Assembly (NCBI GenBank): GCA_964036315.1
Contig: OZ038498.1
Span: forward strand, 13,914,473 to 13,978,472
DNA length: 64,000 bases
Direction: 5' to 3'
From: Acanthosepion esculentum
Taxonomy: Eukaryota > Mollusca > Cephalopoda > Sepiida > Sepiidae
In this document: positions 21,753 through 33,614 of the stretch, piece by piece
How positions within the stretch are numbered: position 1 is the stretch's first letter
Layout: each line of letters starts with the position of its first letter
The notes under the pieces: model-generated
The model's database searches: none
Told to the model about the DNA's origin: nothing
What the model saw: only the letters and a program-made list of their open reading frames with translations
Program-made: the position numbers and the translations under genes

Positions 21753-22952
21753 GCTAAAACATCTAAATGAAGAAAATAAATTAAGTTATATTTACACATA
21801 TTTAATTTAATCATATTTTAAAGCAAATTTTAATTTAATCATTTTTTTTTCAAATAACAAACTATAGCGAACCTTACTTCTTCGAAAAAAAATTTCTATG
21901 TGGAGGTTGTTTTAAATGGATTAAATTATATTGATGAAAAATTGTTGAGTAAATTAAGCTGCGTGATGAAATTAACAATTTCCTCTCACATTAAATTTCA
22001 GTATTCAACAAACATAGAATAAGGACAACATGAGAAACAACAGTTTTTTCACAACAATGAATAAAATATTTATATTATCAAGAGGTACAAACAACTGGAG
22101 TAAAGATGTGGTTTTAAAAAGTTCAAACGTCCTTTTATGTTTAGATTGAAATGTTGTCAAAGTTCTGGTTTGATAGATTATAAGTTGTTGAATGGTCTGT
22201 ACAATAATGTGAAAGTGTGTTTGGGTATTATTGTAATTTAAGAAAAAAATAAACAGTTCAGGTTTGTACTTAAAGTAGAGAAATATTGTTTACGACTTAC
22301 TTTAAGGTTTACGGAATTGTCGCTCTTTGATTTGTTTTCACTTGTCGTTCGAAGAGAATATTCTAGTTGGAGTAAGTGGTTCTTAACAAGCTGTGTTTAT
22401 GTTAATTGCAATAATTAACGTTGAGCTTGAAAGCGTATGAAAAAGATTCGTGTATCAAGTTGAATGTGGAAAACTTGAGTTGATTGTTCGTGATAAATTA
22501 TTGCTGTGTGAGTGAGTGTTCTTTCAGGCTGGGATCATGTTAAGGAACTTTAACGTAAAGCCTGGAACTGTGTGATGAGTTCAAAGGATTCCGATCGGCT
22601 CACTGTCGAAGATGGAAGACGTTTCATATTTTATTGCTAACTTTGGTCACGTGTTAGACTCACAGAGGCTTGAAAGATTTGGGCGGAATTATTTTTTTTG
22701 GTCAGGTCAAGAACTAGGTCGATGTTATTAAATATTAAGTGACCAATTAGAAGTTGAAATTTTCTGAAAATATATATTAAGCTGAATAATCTCTGTGATC
22801 CACTTTTTGTACAAAAATTGATGTTGATAAAAAAAAAAAGGTGGTAGTGGGATGCTAAAACTATTCATTTTGGAGGGGATTATTATTAATAAAAAAATAA
22901 ATAAACATAAACTAAGAATTTATGATATATTTCAACTTGAATGTATTTTCAC

Positions 22953-23040
22953 ATCTATACTAAATGAAAGCGTAACTTTTAAAAATGCATATTAAGACAA
23001 CAAAGTAAATTTAAAAGAAGAATATTAAATACAATTATTT
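22953..23040 (+). repeat. Dispersed direct repeat, copy 2
   Basis: Contains aaagcgtaacttttaaaaat, acaacaaagtaaatttaaaa and taaatacaattattt; matches 21549-21635. Confidence 0.7.
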
Positions 23041-23076
23041 GACAAAAAGTTTAATATTTACGTATTCAAAAATTCT

Positions 23077-23078
<2 letters not shown>

Positions 23079-23159
<81 letters not shown>
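23079..23159. repeat. (GA)n-(TG)n microsatellite
   Basis: GA dinucleotides to about 23117, then TG dinucleotides. Confidence 0.95.
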
Positions 23160-23160
<1 letters not shown>

Positions 23161-23710
23161 TGCTTACGTAATAAATATACAGACAAACCACTCATTAACA
23201 GACTTCGGATGCAACGGACAAAATCTGCAGGCAAAATAAAAAAATAATCTGCAGGCAAAAAAGTTCCAAATCGTCAGTGATGTATTTGAAAAATTGCGGA
23301 ACGAGTCGTATTAGTTCTCAAAGTGACCGCTTGGTGGCGGTGGCGGGAGTTTCAATTGTAAACAAAGACGGAAAGTACTATACATTAGCGTGTAGAGGAC
23401 CGTGAGGGTGAAGATGTGAAGAGATATCTCTGGGTTAAGATTTCCTGCTAGCCGGTCCAGCTACATAGGAATGTTGGACTATAATTAAGTCCAAAGAAAA
23501 CAAACAAGACCGATATACATGGGTAAACAAATATATATTATGGGTAAACAAATATATTAATACACGAAGACATGAAAAGTTACATAGTGTTTGTATGGAG
23601 AAGTTATGTGTGTGTGTTGTGTTGAGTGTCCGTACGTACGTGTATTGTCCTTAGTGTGTTCCCAGAATTTGGGAAACGCTGTATCTGTGAGAGGTCATAT
23701 ATTGGTGTAA

Positions 23711-23836
23711 GTGGAAAAAGAACGATTTTACCTCGTCTCCGTGCGAGGTAGTGGCCCATGGCCTGAGTCGGAAAAGAGAGATTTTATCTCATCTCCACGC
23801 GAGATGGCGGCCCAAGGCCTAAGTCGGAAAAGAGAG
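23711..23836 (+). repeat. Tandem duplication, 56-bp unit, ~2.2 copies
   Basis: Units begin at 23711, 23767 and 23823 with gt(g/c)ggaaaa. Each has a ctcgtctcc-cgcgagat-like block and gtggcccatggcctga or a variant. A ~67-codon frame runs through it, but it shows no recognisable protein. Confidence 0.75.
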
Positions 23837-24165
23837 AGAGAGAAAGAGAGAGAAGGGTCAGCCAGTATTTATAGTCAGGGGAGAGAGACCCCTGTTGAAG
23901 GATTAAGGAAATGAGGAGGAGCTAAATCCGATAAGCGCGTGCGTGAGAAAGTAGCTGTGCGAAATTTGTTTTTTTGTTATTTTGCTTAATATATCTATAT
24001 TGATTATATATTTATTTATACCATATATACATGTTTATAGTATTTACATTATGATCATAACTGCTGGTAGTTACTACAGTGGTTTTATAACTAAAAAATA
24101 ATCCCTTCTCTTCTACCATCGATCGGCTTTAACGGACCCCTATTAGTCCGTTGATGAGAGATTTG

Positions 24166-25847
24166 TCTATATATATAGACTCAGTATCACCCTAAAGGGC
24201 AGTTGTTTGTTCGTGTCTGTGTGTGCGTTATTGACATTAATATTTTTCGGCCATCTTATGGAAAATAATTTTAAATCTTTAAAAACAAACTTCAATGTTA
24301 TCTTGGTTTGTAACTAACATATAAAAGTAAATAATTTTCAATTAAGTTTCATTAGCGCAAAAAACTATAGCGTGCCTTATTTTTTCGAAAATTAATTCCA
24401 ATAAAATATAGTTAAATTCGTAAAACAAATATTCAACACGATTTGTTGGCCGTAAGTCATATCTGTCTCTACTCATTTTTATTTTTAACTAAAGTTTTTC
24501 TTTTCTTTTCAAGTCCAAATATAACTTGAAATTTAAACAATCGCTTTTAAAAGTAAATTCTCAGTGTATCTTTCTTGCTTCTACTCTCTTTCAAAATAGT
24601 AATTAAATCCATTTACAGAGAAATGTTTGCTTATGTAATGTTTATTTATTTTTAAAAAAATCGTAATTCCCCTCCAAAATAAATAATAAATTATTTTTCG
24701 AAGAAGGCTCGCTATAGTTTTTAACTTGAAAAAAAAATGAAATATATCTTACTTTATTTACTTTTTTTATTAATAATAATTTGAAAAAAGGTTAACGAAC
24801 TTTTGTAGCGACTGCTACGCTGTCCACGCCCACAATTTATTCGCCTGCGATTGGCTAGTAAATCGATACACTTTTTCCATAAGACAATTTAGCAATCGCA
24901 GTCACCACTTTGAATTTTTCTACCGTGAACTTGCTCACATGTGTCTTTGTTATAAAATCAGTTATTGGTCAATTTTTAACCAATCAAACATTTTTGTGCT
25001 AAATCAACTTTCCTGCGTTTTCGATGGGATCCTGCCAACAGCTTTAAAAACAAGCGATTTTTTCCACAACAGTCAGTAGAGTCCATCTATTTACGTCTGT
25101 CCACACGAATCCACGACTTTACTCACAACGCACACAAAGACACAGATCTTTGTATCACATTACACATATTCTTCGTCTCTGTGACTAAGCCAAGTTCATG
25201 AACCAGCTCTCTATTACTTTCTCAAAACAACACACTTCTTAATTAACTGTATTCTTTCTAACACCAGACTCTATTCAACATAGAATCCTGAACATTCTTA
25301 TTCAAGAGAAATTCTTTTGAACATTCAATCTTAATCAGAATACAGTTGAAGGGGAAACAACTTTTTCTCCATTAATTATTACACATCATTGCATGATTGT
25401 TTTGTACGTTATTGTTTCGATATATATTTTATTTGTTGATGCACAATTGGAGTCTCGTTGTTTTTTCTTGAATCGTTAAATGTATAATAGATAAATGCTC
25501 TTAGAACACGCAATTACATTTGATAAACCCAACTTATAAGAAAAGCAGGATTTACACTTTTATCTAAGTTTGATTTGTTTGAAAACAACATTAACAGAGT
25601 ATTTATGCTAATATTTAAATAGAAATAAAGTATCTTTTTGAATAAAAATATGGGGTGCTCAGCCCTCTAAGATTCCCTAAGCGTGGTATTGGTAGTGTGG
25701 TATTTACCTAAAATTTAGTTATTTGAAGTTTAATTTTTAAAGATTGAATAAATTATTTTCCATAAGATAACTGAAAAATATCAATAAATTGTCAATAATA
25801 CACTATTATACAGAGATCTTCCGGGCAATGCCGGGTATCACAACTAG
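24166..25847 (+). mobile_element. Non-autonomous Helentron/Helitron-like element (HINE-type) candidate
   Basis: The 3' end shows a short hairpin ccgggcaatgccggg (25821-25835) followed by tatcacaactag, ending CTAG before T, a Helitron-type terminus. The 5' end starts TCTATATATATAG near 24166. Subterminal inverted repeats of about 65-75 bp occur: gacattaatatttttcggcc, tcttatggaaaataatttta (24227-24293) against an inverted match at 25723-25800. Subterminal inverted repeats are a feature of Helentron-derived elements. There is no coding capacity. The exact 5' border is uncertain. Confidence 0.55.
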
Positions 25848-25849
25848 TC

Positions 25850-27330
25850 TTTACTTTAACTATTGTTGTGATTATTTAAACACAAATGACAACTTTGTCA
25901 GAGAGCCCACGAATGACATTTTCAGTCAAAATCCCCGCCCGTATGTTTTATGAGTCGGTTCGTTCATGTTGTCTCTGTACTAAGTGCCTAATGCCGAGGG
26001 CCTTTCAAAAGGATAGTCCGACTAAAAGCCATTATGTTTAAGTACGTGACAGAACTTTTTTGGTTGGATTGCATTTGGCAAATGACTTCGGGGCGAGAAG
26101 ATAACATACAAATTTGCTGTTATTAGGATGCTAATAATCACATTATTCTCCTCGGGGAGAAAACTTTCGAATAAAGAATACTTTGAAGATGTTTGCTGAA
26201 CTCCGCTAAGTCTGGCACAAGGCCGTATTTACTGACAACAGTGAAATTGCCAAGTAAATACGTTAACCCTTCACTCCAAAGTGATCTATCGATATTTATT
26301 TAGTTAGTTTATGGGTGCTATTTAATAACTAATATCCTATATGGCAGTGAATGCATAGGAAGAGCGAATGGTGCCTTTCAGAAGCTAAGCAACGTATGAA
26401 GAGAGGAAAATATCATTAGACACAAAAGAAACTGCGTTGTATTATCTAATTTCTTATATGGCAATGGATGCTAGACACTGTTGCAGGATGAACACGGAAT
26501 AAAATATATCAGAAGGCAAAATTAAGTATGGTGAAGGTTATGCGTGCTTATAACGTCCGTATTCCACGAAAATATAGGTTATACAAACAATTTAAGAACA
26601 AATTGCATGGCAAGAAACTACTAAATACTGTTTTTAAAGATTTAACATTAAAGAAATTTTTATATCAACAATAAAATATACATGTAACGACAATTACAAT
26701 GTTTGCTGTTGTGATAATTAAGACAATGTCATGAGGAATGTTTGTGCAGGAATGTTGTTAAGAAATGTTGGTACTTTTTGATTGTTAAGAAATTTAAAAT
26801 GAATTGGTTTCTGCGAGGAAAAAGAAATTATATGTGTTCGTTCATTTATCAGTGTGTGGACGTGTGTAATTTACAAGTAAGAATAAATGTTATCAAGAGT
26901 TGCTTCCCTTTGTCTGTGTCGGCTAAGTTGGTGGAATATACAATTACTTTTTAGTCGTGAAATTGTTTCACTTTTCAAGTCAACTGTAGATGTGGTTAAC
27001 ACGCGAACAATGGTTGATGAAAGTTTGTTGAGATTTCAATGTGGTGTGTGAGTCAGTGAATTGTCACGCGTGGAGTTTGGTAGCATCTCGTTGAACTCCG
27101 GTGGCTGACTGTCTGAATTGAGTCAGCTGCGGTAAATTTTTTTGTGTAGCGAAATCGACTCAAAAGAGCTTGGCGGGAAATAGGATTCGTTTGGAATTTT
27201 GCTACACTTTGGTGCTTATTAACCAATAAAAAGATCGGATTTGCAAAAAACGAGATGATGATTGGTTAAAGGCTTTTCAGAGAAGAATACATTTTTCTGA
27301 AGGGGGTTAAAGGCTAATGTGGAAGATTCC
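25850..27330. other. No gene recognised
   Basis: Moderately AT-rich. Two similar blocks (cctatatggcagtgaatgc near 26336, cttatatggcaatggatgc near 26453) suggest a small old duplication. An ORF of 70 codons near 26742-26954 has no recognisable features. Confidence 0.4.
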
Positions 27331-27337
27331 ACAACAC

Positions 27338-27705
27338 AAATTAAGAAAGGAATTGAAGCGACAGAGATGTGGTTCCACTGGCCAATGCTTAGAATACCAA
27401 GAATACAGAATGTGAGCAACGCCAAGATTTAAGGAAACTAAGGACAAGGAGAGCTATATATAGAAACAGAAAGAGACGACTGAAATTTCTGCGAAATATA
27501 ATAAAGAAAGATGACTTAGAGAATTTAACACTCACAGGACATGTTGAAGGCAAGAGAAATCGGGAGAAACAGCGAGTAACCTACATAACGAGCTTATGTG
27601 GGTGTGGGGTAAAGCGGTAATAAAAAAATAAACAAAAGATAGGAAGTTGTGGAGAGTCTTGACCGTTCACGTTCTGGAGAGAATTGTCGTATGAAAGGAG
27701 CTTGC
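27338..27705 (+). pseudogene. Decayed LINE 3' fragment (endonuclease-RT C-terminus)
   Basis: Aligns in order with 7253-7672: gaagcgacagagatgtggtt, aggagagctatatatag, ctgaaatttctgcg, aacactcacaggacatgttg and aagttgtggagagtcttgac. Many frame breaks. Confidence 0.65.
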
Positions 27706-28052
27706 AGTTTGGCATTAGTTTATAAGTACAATCTACGAGTATCTAGGACAATTAAGTATATTCCAATTGAGCACTGTTGAATGACAAGATAATTCTACAA
27801 ACAACGGCTACCTACGTTAATGCGAAGCTCTTCAGTAAAATGAATGGAGCACCCCGGCTGATTGACATTTGATTACATTTGTAAAATCAAACTGCTAGAT
27901 TTAGCTGCCTCATTCTGTCGAATGAAGATAGCTCTGTGGTAGAAACTCTGACTGACACCAAATTGGTTAGCTTTCAATCCTGGCTTGAGGCATTCGGCTG
28001 TCTATTCGCACTGAAGACAACTGATACCGCGAAACAGTACTATCTGCGAATG

Positions 28053-28087
<35 letters not shown>

Positions 28088-28159
28088 GGAAACCCACGAG
28101 CATTAACTCGTGTCTTAATTATAATAGTGAATTCCCATAACGATATAAATTAGCTGTTA

Positions 28160-28815
28160 TAAAAACTTAATCCAACGCACACAAATGATATCTTCTTTCA
28201 AAACCATATTCTATAAAGAATTACATAACAGTAAACAAACACTTGTTAATAATGGATTCCCTAATTCCGTCATTAATCAACAAATTAAAATGTATCTCAA
28301 TAAACTTAATAATACCTCGAACAAAATTGATAATATTAATAATAGTGTACGTCAAAGTAAACATAATACTGTTAATTTGTACTATTGTAACCAAATGCAT
28401 ACTAATTACAAACATGATGAAACAACACACAAAAACATAATAATAAACAAGTTAGACTCATCATATATTATAAAACAATTTAAAACAATTGACGTCATAG
28501 TCTCTAATAATCCTACAACTACACAACTAAATCTAAAAAAAAAACAAAACAATGTAGTGTATCAATTTACATGTCCGTTCACAGATATTACCCGCTACAT
28601 ATATTGGTTTTACTACAACCACGCTCTCCCGTAGACTTACCTGTCATCTTTCTGATCTTAGTTCGATTAAACAACATTTCTTAAAAAAGCATAGCCATGT
28701 TCATAATTTTAGACAGATATTAGTTGATAACACAATAATACTCACACATACACACAGTAAAAAGAACCTTCAGATATTGGAGGCCATCTACATTAAAACG
28801 ATTTAGTCAAATTTA
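28160..28815 (+). pseudogene. Penelope-like retroelement C-terminal fragment, frameshifted
   Basis: A 149-codon open frame holds NSKQTLVNNGFPNSVINQQI, KMYLNKLNN and QNNVVYQFTCPFTD. After a frameshift near 28600 it continues TTTLSRRLTCHLSDLSSIKQ, HFLKKHSH, and ends in a LQILEAIYI-like helix. VVY-FTCP...YI...TT-LS-R-T-H is the GIY-YIG-type C-terminus of a Penelope-like element of a different lineage from the copies at 8357 and 17515. Confidence 0.72.
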
Positions 28816-28821
28816 AGCTAA

Positions 28822-29495
28822 ATGCGTGATCTCTCCAAGTTCGAAAAAGGGCAAATTGTTGCAGCTCGCAAGGCAGGAGAGTATTTTCACCACATGGTGA
28901 TGGATGACAGGCAACTGACTATAAATGCTATTAGCATATCCCGTGAGAGGGTTGAGAATATTCCGCACAAAGAACTTGGCATGACGAAGATTTCTGCTTG
29001 GTGGGTGCCACGTCTTTTGACATTTGATCAAAAGCGCACCAGGCTGATCGCATCACAGGAAATTGTTTAAGGCAAATCCATCTGGTTTCCTTGAACCTTT
29101 CCTAACCCTGGATAAGTGTTGGGTTCATCACTTTGAGACAAAAAGATAATCCATGTAGTAGAAACACCCCTCCTTGTTTTATCTTCAGGCAAGTTGACGG
29201 CCTCAATTTTTTGAAATGCAAAATGTATTGTGCTTATTGACTATATTCAAAAGGGCCACACCATCAACAGAGAGTACTATGCCAACTTGTTCAGGCAGTT
29301 ACAAAAGGCTATCAAATTCAAACACCCAGGAAAACTGAGGAAAGTTGTCTAGTTTCTTTAGAACAATGCTCCTTAGTTTTAATGACTGTTGTGTGATTGT
29401 GGCTTTGAACAGGTTGAGCACCCTCCCGATTCTTCTGACCTGGCCGCCAATATGTCTACTATTTGCTCTTCAACATGAGAAAACAAAAAAATATT
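28822..29495 (+). pseudogene. Old mariner transposase, heavily decayed
   Basis: Starts MRDLSKFEKGQIVAARKAG. Then RERVENIPHKELGMTKISAW, VPRLLTFDQKRTRLIASQEI. After a stop come PSGF-EPFLT and CWVHHFETK remnants, KCIVLIDYIQKGHTINREYY, ANLFRQLQKAIKFKHPGKLR, and HPPDSSDLAA for the usual HPPYSPDLAP. It is a mariner-family DD34D transposase of a different subfamily from the copy at 19016. No TIRs were found. Confidence 0.78.
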
Positions 29496-29814
29496 TTGGG
29501 GGAAATAAGGGGGGAAATTTTTTCATGTGACGTGTTTCGTATTTTAGGACTTAACCGGTATGTTTATGCTGATGCGACTACACATGCGCACAAGCGAAAG
29601 AGAGGCGCTGAAAATTACTATTTTTTTTAAATGTGCTTTTTTGGTTATATAATCTAACCGATTTCATTTTGATTATTTTTGGTTCCATCACTTTTGTTAT
29701 TAAATATCACCACATTCTGAAAAGAGAAGATTTGCCAAGATGGGTGAAATGCTGTTAAGAGCCTGGATGCAAATTTACTGTGGATGATCTAGCGATTCTA
29801 AACATTTTCGTCTT

Positions 29815-30062
29815 CAGTCAGTCAGTCATGTGCTATGCGTGGTACATGCTTAGGCGAACATATATTTTTTGATACATGACTGACGAGGCAGATTTTTTTA
29901 CGGCATTAGGTTGTCATTTCTTTCTGCGGTAGACCAGTTGCCATCCAAGGCTATAGAACTTGGTCTGTCCTGCTATTTACCCATATAGCTGGAGGAAGAA
30001 GAGGATTCATACCTTTCCCAGGGTATTTCTCAACCCAAGCTACTATCCATTCTCTTAATTAG
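29815..30062 (+). mobile_element. SINE-like element, family A
   Basis: cagtcagtcagtcatgtgct, acatgcttaggcgaac, ccagttgccatccaaggcta, ctgctatttacccatatagc, then the shared body aagaggattcatacctttcc. Confidence 0.7.
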
Positions 30063-30133
30063 AGTAGAATTTTTATTATTTAAATTTCTTGATAATTCTA
30101 TGCATGCTGCATAACAATTATTACTTCCATTGA

Positions 30134-30150
30134 TATATATATATATATAT

Positions 30151-30193
<43 letters not shown>
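30134..30193. repeat. (AT)n/(AC)n microsatellite
   Basis: AT dinucleotides interrupted by acac. Confidence 0.9.
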
Positions 30194-30200
30194 TCTCTGC

Positions 30201-30370
30201 ATGTAAGAGAATATAACGAACACAACTGGAATTGGAACATGGCTTTCCAAGCCATTATACCACTCCCACATCCAAGTTTACAGCACCTGGTACCAGGAGT
30301 CACCCACCAAGTTACTGACCAGTCTCCATGTTGCTTAACTTCAGTGATTGTATGAGAACCGGTGTTTCAT
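30201..30370 (+). mobile_element. SINE family B, 3' half
   Basis: gtaagagaatataacgaaca, ccaagccattataccactcc, ccaagttactgaccagtct and gttgcttaacttcagtgatt match the 3' half of the copies at 55841 and 37108. Confidence 0.65.
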
Positions 30371-30884
30371 TCATGTATGTTTGTGTTCACCAAAATAATC
30401 CATAGCAATTATGGTCAAGATTAAAGATATATGCCAGCCTTTTATTTGATCGTCCCATTTTAATTGAAGATTTGACCCTTTCACCTTGGCTATTTGCATT
30501 TGAATGAAATCCAGTGCTTGATTATTGTTCTCCTGATATGGCCACTGATATAACATCATCAATCAAATGCCAAAACCACAAGTTCAAAAGGAACGGTACT
30601 GATTATGACATTTCAAACCATGGCACTATAATCAGAAACAATTATGCTGATTAACAACCCGAGTGGAACCAATAAAGTCGATTTTAGTCTTGAATATATT
30701 TATCTAATTATGCTAGACAGTGATTGCTTTGTGAGAGTTGCCTTTGTGTAAAATTGAACTAGCACAATCGTCTTATTTCAACCTATCGAATTTTTTAATT
30801 ATTTCATAGGCAGCTTGTTATGTTATTGTATATTTGTTAAATTTTCAAATATTAAAAGTGTAAACACTGCTTACATTCTTTTAT

Positions 30885-31700
30885 TCCTAAGCTGGGATCT
30901 AAATGCTGAGATAGTTACCATTTTCAGAGTAGAAATAGCTTTATTTGGAGAGCTGAGCAATTATATATACAAGTTTAAAAATGCCTCAAGGGGATAATCA
31001 CAAAAGAACGGACTGGAAAAGAACAACTCAACTACTTTAAAAACTTGACTTCTAAAACTGATGATGAGAATAAGTTAGGCTAGATACAAAACATGCTGTT
31101 AGATGACAGTGGTAAAGCTGCATCTATCTGATCTCATCATGTTATGCATTCTTTTAGGACAAGAATGTAATGTACACTTATTGGACGAAACTGGATGAGA
31201 AAAATAAATATTAGAGCAAAATGAAATGTAATATCAAACACGGAAGATTAAAGCCACATGCTACCATTTTGACAACACACCCACTACATTGCATGATTCT
31301 GTGACATCTTAATGCCCACATATTGGACAGTGGAATTCGTAGAGCCATACCACAATCAAGATGAGAGTAACTGATGAAGGATTGGAGTGAAATAAAATGT
31401 AATGGTAAATGCAAAAGATTCTAGTCTCGCAAGATGTGATCTAAATGTGAAGATGGTTACCAGTGTCAGGACAGAAATGGCTTGATTTGAACTACTAAGC
31501 AATTCAACTATAAAATCCTTTAACAGGATAATCAGTTAATATAGCAAAAGACCAAACCAAAATGAATAACCAAACTCAGTTATTTTTCAAATTTGACTTA
31601 AAGCCGAATATAAAAGTTACCTTAGTTTAAGTTGGTCAAAATATAAAACATGCTGTTATCAGTGATAAAATGGAATCTACCTGGAGTTATAGTTTTATCA
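30885..31700 (+). repeat. Diverged segmental duplication (30885-31145 and 31430-31700)
   Basis: Shared order of blocks: gatctaaatg-tga-at-gttacca, agaaat-gcttgatttg, aaaacatgctgttatc and tctacctg-like ends. A linked block (gaaataaaatgtaat...) also recurs at 31209, 31390 and 32008. Confidence 0.45.
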
Positions 31701-33017
31701 CAAGATTTTTTTTTTTTTTTTTTTGAGCATATTTCTTGTACTTTTCTATGGAATTGAATTTCTGATGGAATTTCTTCCTTGTCTGAGAAGGATTATTCAT
31801 AATTTGGAAAAGATGCTCATTAAAATTTATTAACACAAAATACCTGTTGCTTTTAATAATATTTACTGCCTAAATATACAGAAGAAAGATCTTTTTCAAA
31901 TTTATGCCTTGTTTTGGCCTCTTCCCTCCAGATTGGTTCCTCATGGGTTTTCTCCAGAAGCCTGTGTTTCAACATGACATGTGTGTAAGTCTACAAAGTC
32001 CAGAGTGAAATAAAATATAATGTTACCTACAAGAGATTCAGCCTTTTTGTTAGGAAAACCATGAAATTTTCAGGTATTGACTATTTTAAATTCTTCCATT
32101 AATGATTGAATAAACTTCAAGGACAATAACATAAAAAATCCCTATCGCATTGTTAAATATTTGAGCTTGACAACTTTAACAAAATATTGCAATAACAATC
32201 AAATTATGACTGCCTGTCGTTATTTTACAAAAAGGGTGCAAATGAAGAGATTTGAAATTGACAACTTTCCATTCAACTGAAACAGACATTAAATGCTTCT
32301 ATCTTCCCTTCTTTCATTCTCTCACTGAAACCAAATATGGAAAATGCTGTGGGTCAAAAATGGAATAGTCCATTATTTATGGAGGTATTGGCAAAGCATA
32401 GCAGTCATGCAAACTAACAAAGGGGGAGGGAAAAGCAAAATTATAAGAGATGTCCCTTAGCTGCTTACCTCCAGGTTAAAGGTTTAATTCAACCAGGGAA
32501 GGAGTCAGTGTTAACTTTACGTAAGTTAATTTCTCTTGCTATTATGCCAAAACAAACACCTAAATGAACAGTGACATTCCTAAGACATTTCTTATACATT
32601 ATAGTAACTTAAAAAAACTATGAAAATCACCAAAATACACTGTGACCACTGTTTATTTCATACAATGGGGGGGGGGGGGAAAAAGAAAGAAAAAAAAAAA
32701 AAAAAGAAATTACTGCTACAAGAGTAGCTAATTTTTCAAATTTTAATGGGGCATAAGTAAAGTGGAACCAGAAACAATTACATTCATCCTCAAATGTAAT
32801 CTTTATTTGTTAAATTCTCTCTCGCTTTCACAACTTTGTCTCTTTCACTCTTTTTACCACAACAAAAGCATCAACTTGAAATTATCACAAAAATACGTAA
32901 CACAAAATAAGTTGAAAGGGAGATAACTCGCTATACAATAAGGTATCGGTTCAAAAGGCAATTTTTTTAAAACAATAACACAGATTGAAAGAACTGGACA
33001 AAGGGAGATGGCGAATT

Positions 33018-33055
<38 letters not shown>

Positions 33056-33297
33056 CTTTTCAAATGATTTTTTTTTTGCTTTTTTTTAAAATCCAAAAGA
33101 AATCGATTTTAAGATGACACAGTTAACCTCCCTCTGTTGTCAACACCAATCAACTTGAAGAATGAAAATACAGAAGGTTGTAACAGTCTCTGTAAAAAAT
33201 AAGATTCTATCAAGAAAAAATTTTTTTTTTCCTGTCTTTACAAAACTGATTAGTGATTCTTGTCTAAAGCATAATCAATGCTAGAGTTGCAATACTT
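31701..33297. other. No gene recognised; may include distal SERINC 3' UTR
   Basis: AT-rich with homopolymer runs and an (AT)n array near 33021-33050. No coding homology. Confidence 0.4.
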
Positions 33298-33475
33298 TTT
33301 ATTTATTTTTTTTCTTATGAGTGTCAATATCATTAATGAAATTAAAATCCTAATAGCATTAGAGTGTTTTTACTTTTCATACTTCTGAAGAAACTTTTCA
33401 TCTTCCTCTTTTGCAGTTGTATCACATTGGTGGTGGTCTCCTCCTCCTCCTCCTCCTCCTCAGTGACCGTCATTC
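33298..33475 (-). other. Probable SERINC 3' UTR start with AATAAA hexamers
   Basis: Downstream of the stop, on the minus strand, lies a (GAG)n run (33441-33460). Two overlapping AATAAA hexamers occur at 33307-33302 and 33303-33298, about 170 nt after the stop. They could serve a short 3' UTR. A longer UTR reaching further left cannot be excluded from sequence alone. Confidence 0.4.
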
Positions 33476-33614
33476 CTAACTGAAGTCTCTGTTGTTGAGT
33501 ACAATGGGTGCAACTAGTGTCCATACATAGAGGGCAAGAGCCAGCCAACTGGAAATGATTTTCACCCACATGGAGGCTGTGTTAGAGTTGAGAGTCTTCA
33601 GGTCAGAACTTGGT
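33476..33614 (-). CDS. SERINC: SERINC terminal coding exon and stop codon
   Basis: The acceptor is gtttttgcag. The exon opens with one base completing an Arg codon, then [20 protein letters not shown], the last helix [19 protein letters not shown], and the terminal residues NNRDFS before TAG (33478-33476). The family usually ends WTLVAP-VLTNRDF, so the C-terminus is complete. Overlapping open frames here, including a Glu-rich one, come from the CTC-repeat 3' UTR and other frames and are not coding. Confidence 0.93.

Noticed and set aside
23711..23914. 67-codon frame with repeated units as a small protein gene
   Set aside because: It is a 56-bp tandem duplication running into a GA array. The period is not a multiple of three, so the frame is not kept between units.
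33342..33569. Reading frame with a Glu-rich run
   Set aside because: It is a shifted frame over the terminal SERINC exon and its (GAG)n 3' UTR. The true frame ends VLNNRDFS at 33476.
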